Below, piece after piece: positions 4,947 through 6,795 of a stretch of 6,795 bases of DNA; position 1 is the first letter of the stretch; the number at the start of each line of letters is the position of its first letter. The notes under the pieces are model-generated. The model made no database searches and was not told the DNA's origin. It saw only the letters and a list, made by a program, of their open reading frames with translations. The stretch lies in contig DASSZK010000242.1 of assembly GCA_035702845.1 (NCBI GenBank), positions 1 to 6,795 on the forward strand, read 5' to 3'. Source of the stretch: JAJZMF01 sp035702845. Lineage in GTDB: Bacteria > Actinomycetota > Acidimicrobiia > Acidimicrobiales > Palsa-688. A program made the position numbers and the translations under genes.

Positions 4947-6795
4947 CTAGCTGTCCTCTCCAGGGGCCCGATCGTGGCCCGGGACGTATGCACGTACGTC
5001 TGCGACGCTCCACCAGCTCCCACTCGTAGCTGTCAGCGTCACACGCACGTAGCGGAAAGGCGTCCCGTCCAAGGCAATGTCGGTCAGCTGGCCCGTCCCC
5101 TGGCCGGTGGCCACTGGCGCGCTCCAGTTGGCGCCGTCACTGCTAACAGTCACGGAGTACCCCCTCGGGTAGTCTCCGGTCGACGCTCCCGTGTCGAGCA
5201 CCAGCTCCCTAACGGGCTGTGGGTGCCCCATATCGACTTGCAAGTATTCTCCCGGCGCCTGGCCCGTCCCGGTGGAGTAGCGAGTGGAAGCATCGTCGTC
5301 CACAGCGTTGGCGGCGACATCTCCGGTGCAGCAGGGGTTGCTGGGCCCTGGCGGGTTGGCGGTTGCCTGCCACCCGCTCGGGTCGACCTGGACCAGGCCA
5401 GCCGAAGGAGCCGGCGGGGTCGCCCAGACGAAGGTGGCGAGCGAGTCGCCGGGCAGGGTGTAGTCGAAGCTCTGGCTGTTTTCCATCACCGAGAAGCTCT
5501 GGGGGTTGTCGTTCTCATTGTGGGCGACCAGGACGGTCGAGCCGTCCGGGTTGACAAAGGCCACATCCATTATCTGGCCGTTCCAACCCGTCGTGCCGAA
5601 CGAGGTGCTGGCGATACGGACTGCCCCGGGCTGCACGAAGCGGCTGAGATGGCCGAGGGCGTAGTACTCGGCGTTCGGAGTTATCGTCCCGTCAGGGTTC
5701 ACGGTGATTATGCCGGTGCATGTCCCGCAGCCGCCGAGGTGCGGACCGCCTGAGGGATCGAGCGCAATATTCCAATTGACCACCGTCTGTGACCAGTTGC
5801 GGGTCGAGCCGATCTCCAGGTTCCGCGCATGCCACTTGAGGGTGTCCGAAAAAGTCGAAGCCGGGTTGGCGGACTGGCTACCGGAACACTCCGTTTCGAA
5901 GATCTTCACCCTGGGGAACTGTGCGTGCAAAGCGCTCATGGCGCTCGGGTCCCCGTAATAGCAATGGAAGGCCACCCCGGAGACCCAACGGGCGGCGGGC
6001 GACGAAAGGACCTCCTGGGGGTAATCGTTGGTGTCCTGGACTTCGTCTGGCGGCGTAGACGCGATGTCGTTGGGGTGCTCGGACCAGTTGTGGTCGTAAG
6101 CCAGGATCTGGGTGTCAAGATGGTTCGCCTTGAGCATCGGCCCCAGGTACTCGATGACTTTTTCTTCCTGGGCTGCAGACATGTCCGTCCCCGGATAGGT
6201 TCCCGGGTTACGGTTCTGCGGTTCGTTCTGCACGGTGAGGTAGCTAATATGCACTCCTTGTGCCTGGTAGGCCTCAACGAACTTGGTGAGGTACAAGGCG
6301 TAGGAGAAATAGATCCGCGGTTCGTCTATCAACCGGCCACCGATCAACGAACCGCCCGTCTTCATCCACGCCGGGGGGCTCCAGGGAGTGGCCATGATGG
6401 TCAGGTGAGGGTTCAACTGTTCGGCTTGGCGCAACAGGGGGATGATCTCGGGTATGTCGTGAGCGATGGAGAAATGCGCCTGTAGATAGTCCGTCTCGCC
6501 GGCAGGCATGTCGTCGTAGGTGTAGTCCTGGCTCCCCGACACGAAGTCGGAAGCGCCGATCGGTTGGCGCAAGAAGTCCAAGCCGTCGCCTGTTACGGGG
6601 TCGAAGAGCATGCGCATGGCGGCGTCGCGCTGAGCGGGGGCCAGGGAGTACAGGACGCTGGCCGCCGAGTCCGTGATGGCCCCCCCGAAACCCGTCATCG
6701 TCTGGAATTCCCGCGACGGGTCGACTACGACGGTTTCGTAGCTCCCAGGCCCGGTGCCGAACTGCACAGGCGCCTGCTGCGCCAGCTTCATGCTC
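4947..6795 (-). CDS. Glycoside hydrolase family 30 enzyme with C-terminal F5/8 type C (CBM32-like) domain, N-terminally partial
   Basis: The reading frame runs off the right edge; residues are counted from the Met at 6791, which is probably internal. The GH30 barrel shows FGGAITDSAA (35-44), TPWSPPAWMKT (135-145), LTVQNEPQ (185-192) with probable acid/base Glu190, HCYYG (276-280) and KIFETECSG (296-304) with probable nucleophile Glu301. The GGCGTCTG stretch (353-360), with Cys355 and Cys358, is typical of bacterial members. A beta-sandwich follows to ~457. Residues ~466-603 form a discoidin-like domain (VDPSGW, AVDDDASTRYSTG, YLQVDMG, SVTVSSDGANW, FRYVRVTLTA), probably carbohydrate-binding; Cys487-Cys488 are vicinal. 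Family enzymes retain anomeric configuration and cleave beta-linked glucosyl or xylosyl substrates such as glucosylceramide, beta-1,6-glucan or xylan; which applies here is unknown. The combination suggests secretion, but the signal peptide would lie outside the window. No sign of frameshift. The gene converges on the oxidoreductase across a strong hairpin. Confidence 0.93.
   Translation of the reverse strand, partial: SMKLAQQAPVQFGTGPGSYETVVVDPSREFQTMTGFGGAITDSAASVLYSLAPAQRDAAMRMLFDPVTGDGLDFLRQPIGASDFVSGSQDYTYDDMPAGETDYLQAHFSIAHDIPEIIPLLRQAEQLNPHLTIMATPWSPPAWMKTGGSLIGGRLIDEPRIYFSYALYLTKFVEAYQAQGVHISYLTVQNEPQNRNPGTYPGTDMSAAQEEKVIEYLGPMLKANHLDTQILAYDHNWSEHPNDIASTPPDEVQDTNDYPQEVLSSPAARWVSGVAFHCYYGDPSAMSALHAQFPRVKIFETECSGSQSANPASTFSDTLKWHARNLEIGSTRNWSQTVVNWNIALDPSGGPHLGGCGTCTGIITVNPDGTITPNAEYYALGHLSRFVQPGAVRIASTSFGTTGWNGQIMDVAFVNPDGSTVLVAHNENDNPQSFSVMENSQSFDYTLPGDSLATFVWATPPAPSAGLVQVDPSGWQATANPPGPSNPCCTGDVAANAVDDDASTRYSTGTGQAPGEYLQVDMGHPQPVRELVLDTGASTGDYPRGYSVTVSSDGANWSAPVATGQGTGQLTDIALDGTPFRYVRVTLTATSGSWWSVADVRAYVPGHDRAPGEDS

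Noticed and set aside
4917..5753. Plus-strand frame of 278 codons opposite the GH30 gene
   Set aside because: It overlaps the discoidin and barrel coding region in antisense, begins inside the terminator hairpin, and shows no domain.
6789..6791. ATG at 6791 as the start of the GH30 gene
   Set aside because: No signal peptide follows, the frame continues to the window edge, and the sequence resembles the internal N-terminal strand of the GH30 domain.

Overview
The window is high-GC DNA with GTG/ATG starts, GC-rich third codon positions and two tandem secreted proteins carrying GYW-type repeats (consensus close to G-Y-W-x-x-x-x-x-G-G-V-F-x-F-G-D-A). This suggests an actinobacterium, most likely a soil or acidophilic member of the Acidimicrobiia, where such repeats are common. 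The taxonomic call is inference from protein style, not from a marker gene.

Left part (1-2870, + strand): two consecutive genes for secreted proteins of the same architecture. The second (1191-2870) is complete: signal peptide, peptidase G1 (eqolisin, glutamic peptidase) domain with a recognisable Gln/Glu catalytic pair, Pro-rich linker, then six GYW repeats. The first (open to the left edge, ending 1181) has lost its beginning to the window edge. Its first ~39 residues align with the last strands of the peptidase domain of the second, and its six repeats align one to one with the other six, so the pair is a tandem duplication. They are 9 bp apart and in the same frame.

Middle part (2871-3886): a short convergent gap with a possible hairpin terminator, a small unrecognised gene on the minus strand (2919-3185), a divergent intergenic region, and a small unrecognised gene on the plus strand (3483-3767) with a clear ribosome binding site and a hairpin over its stop codon.

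Right part (3887-6795): a complete LLM-class (luciferase-like) flavin-dependent oxidoreductase of the YhbW-like group 1 type on the plus strand. A perfect 13-bp-stem hairpin follows, which would serve as a terminator for both converging genes. Then comes a minus-strand gene for a glycoside hydrolase family 30 enzyme with a C-terminal F5/8 type C (discoidin/CBM32-like) domain, cut off at its N terminus by the right edge.

Taken together, the G1 peptidase pair and the GH30 enzyme are extracellular degradative functions, consistent with a saprophyte in a possibly acidic habitat. The oxidoreductase and the two small genes show no clear functional tie to them. No RNA genes, CRISPR arrays, insertion sequences or attachment sites were seen. 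The most notable item is the fusion of an eqolisin domain to a six-repeat GYW array, present as a tandem pair with divergent linkers.
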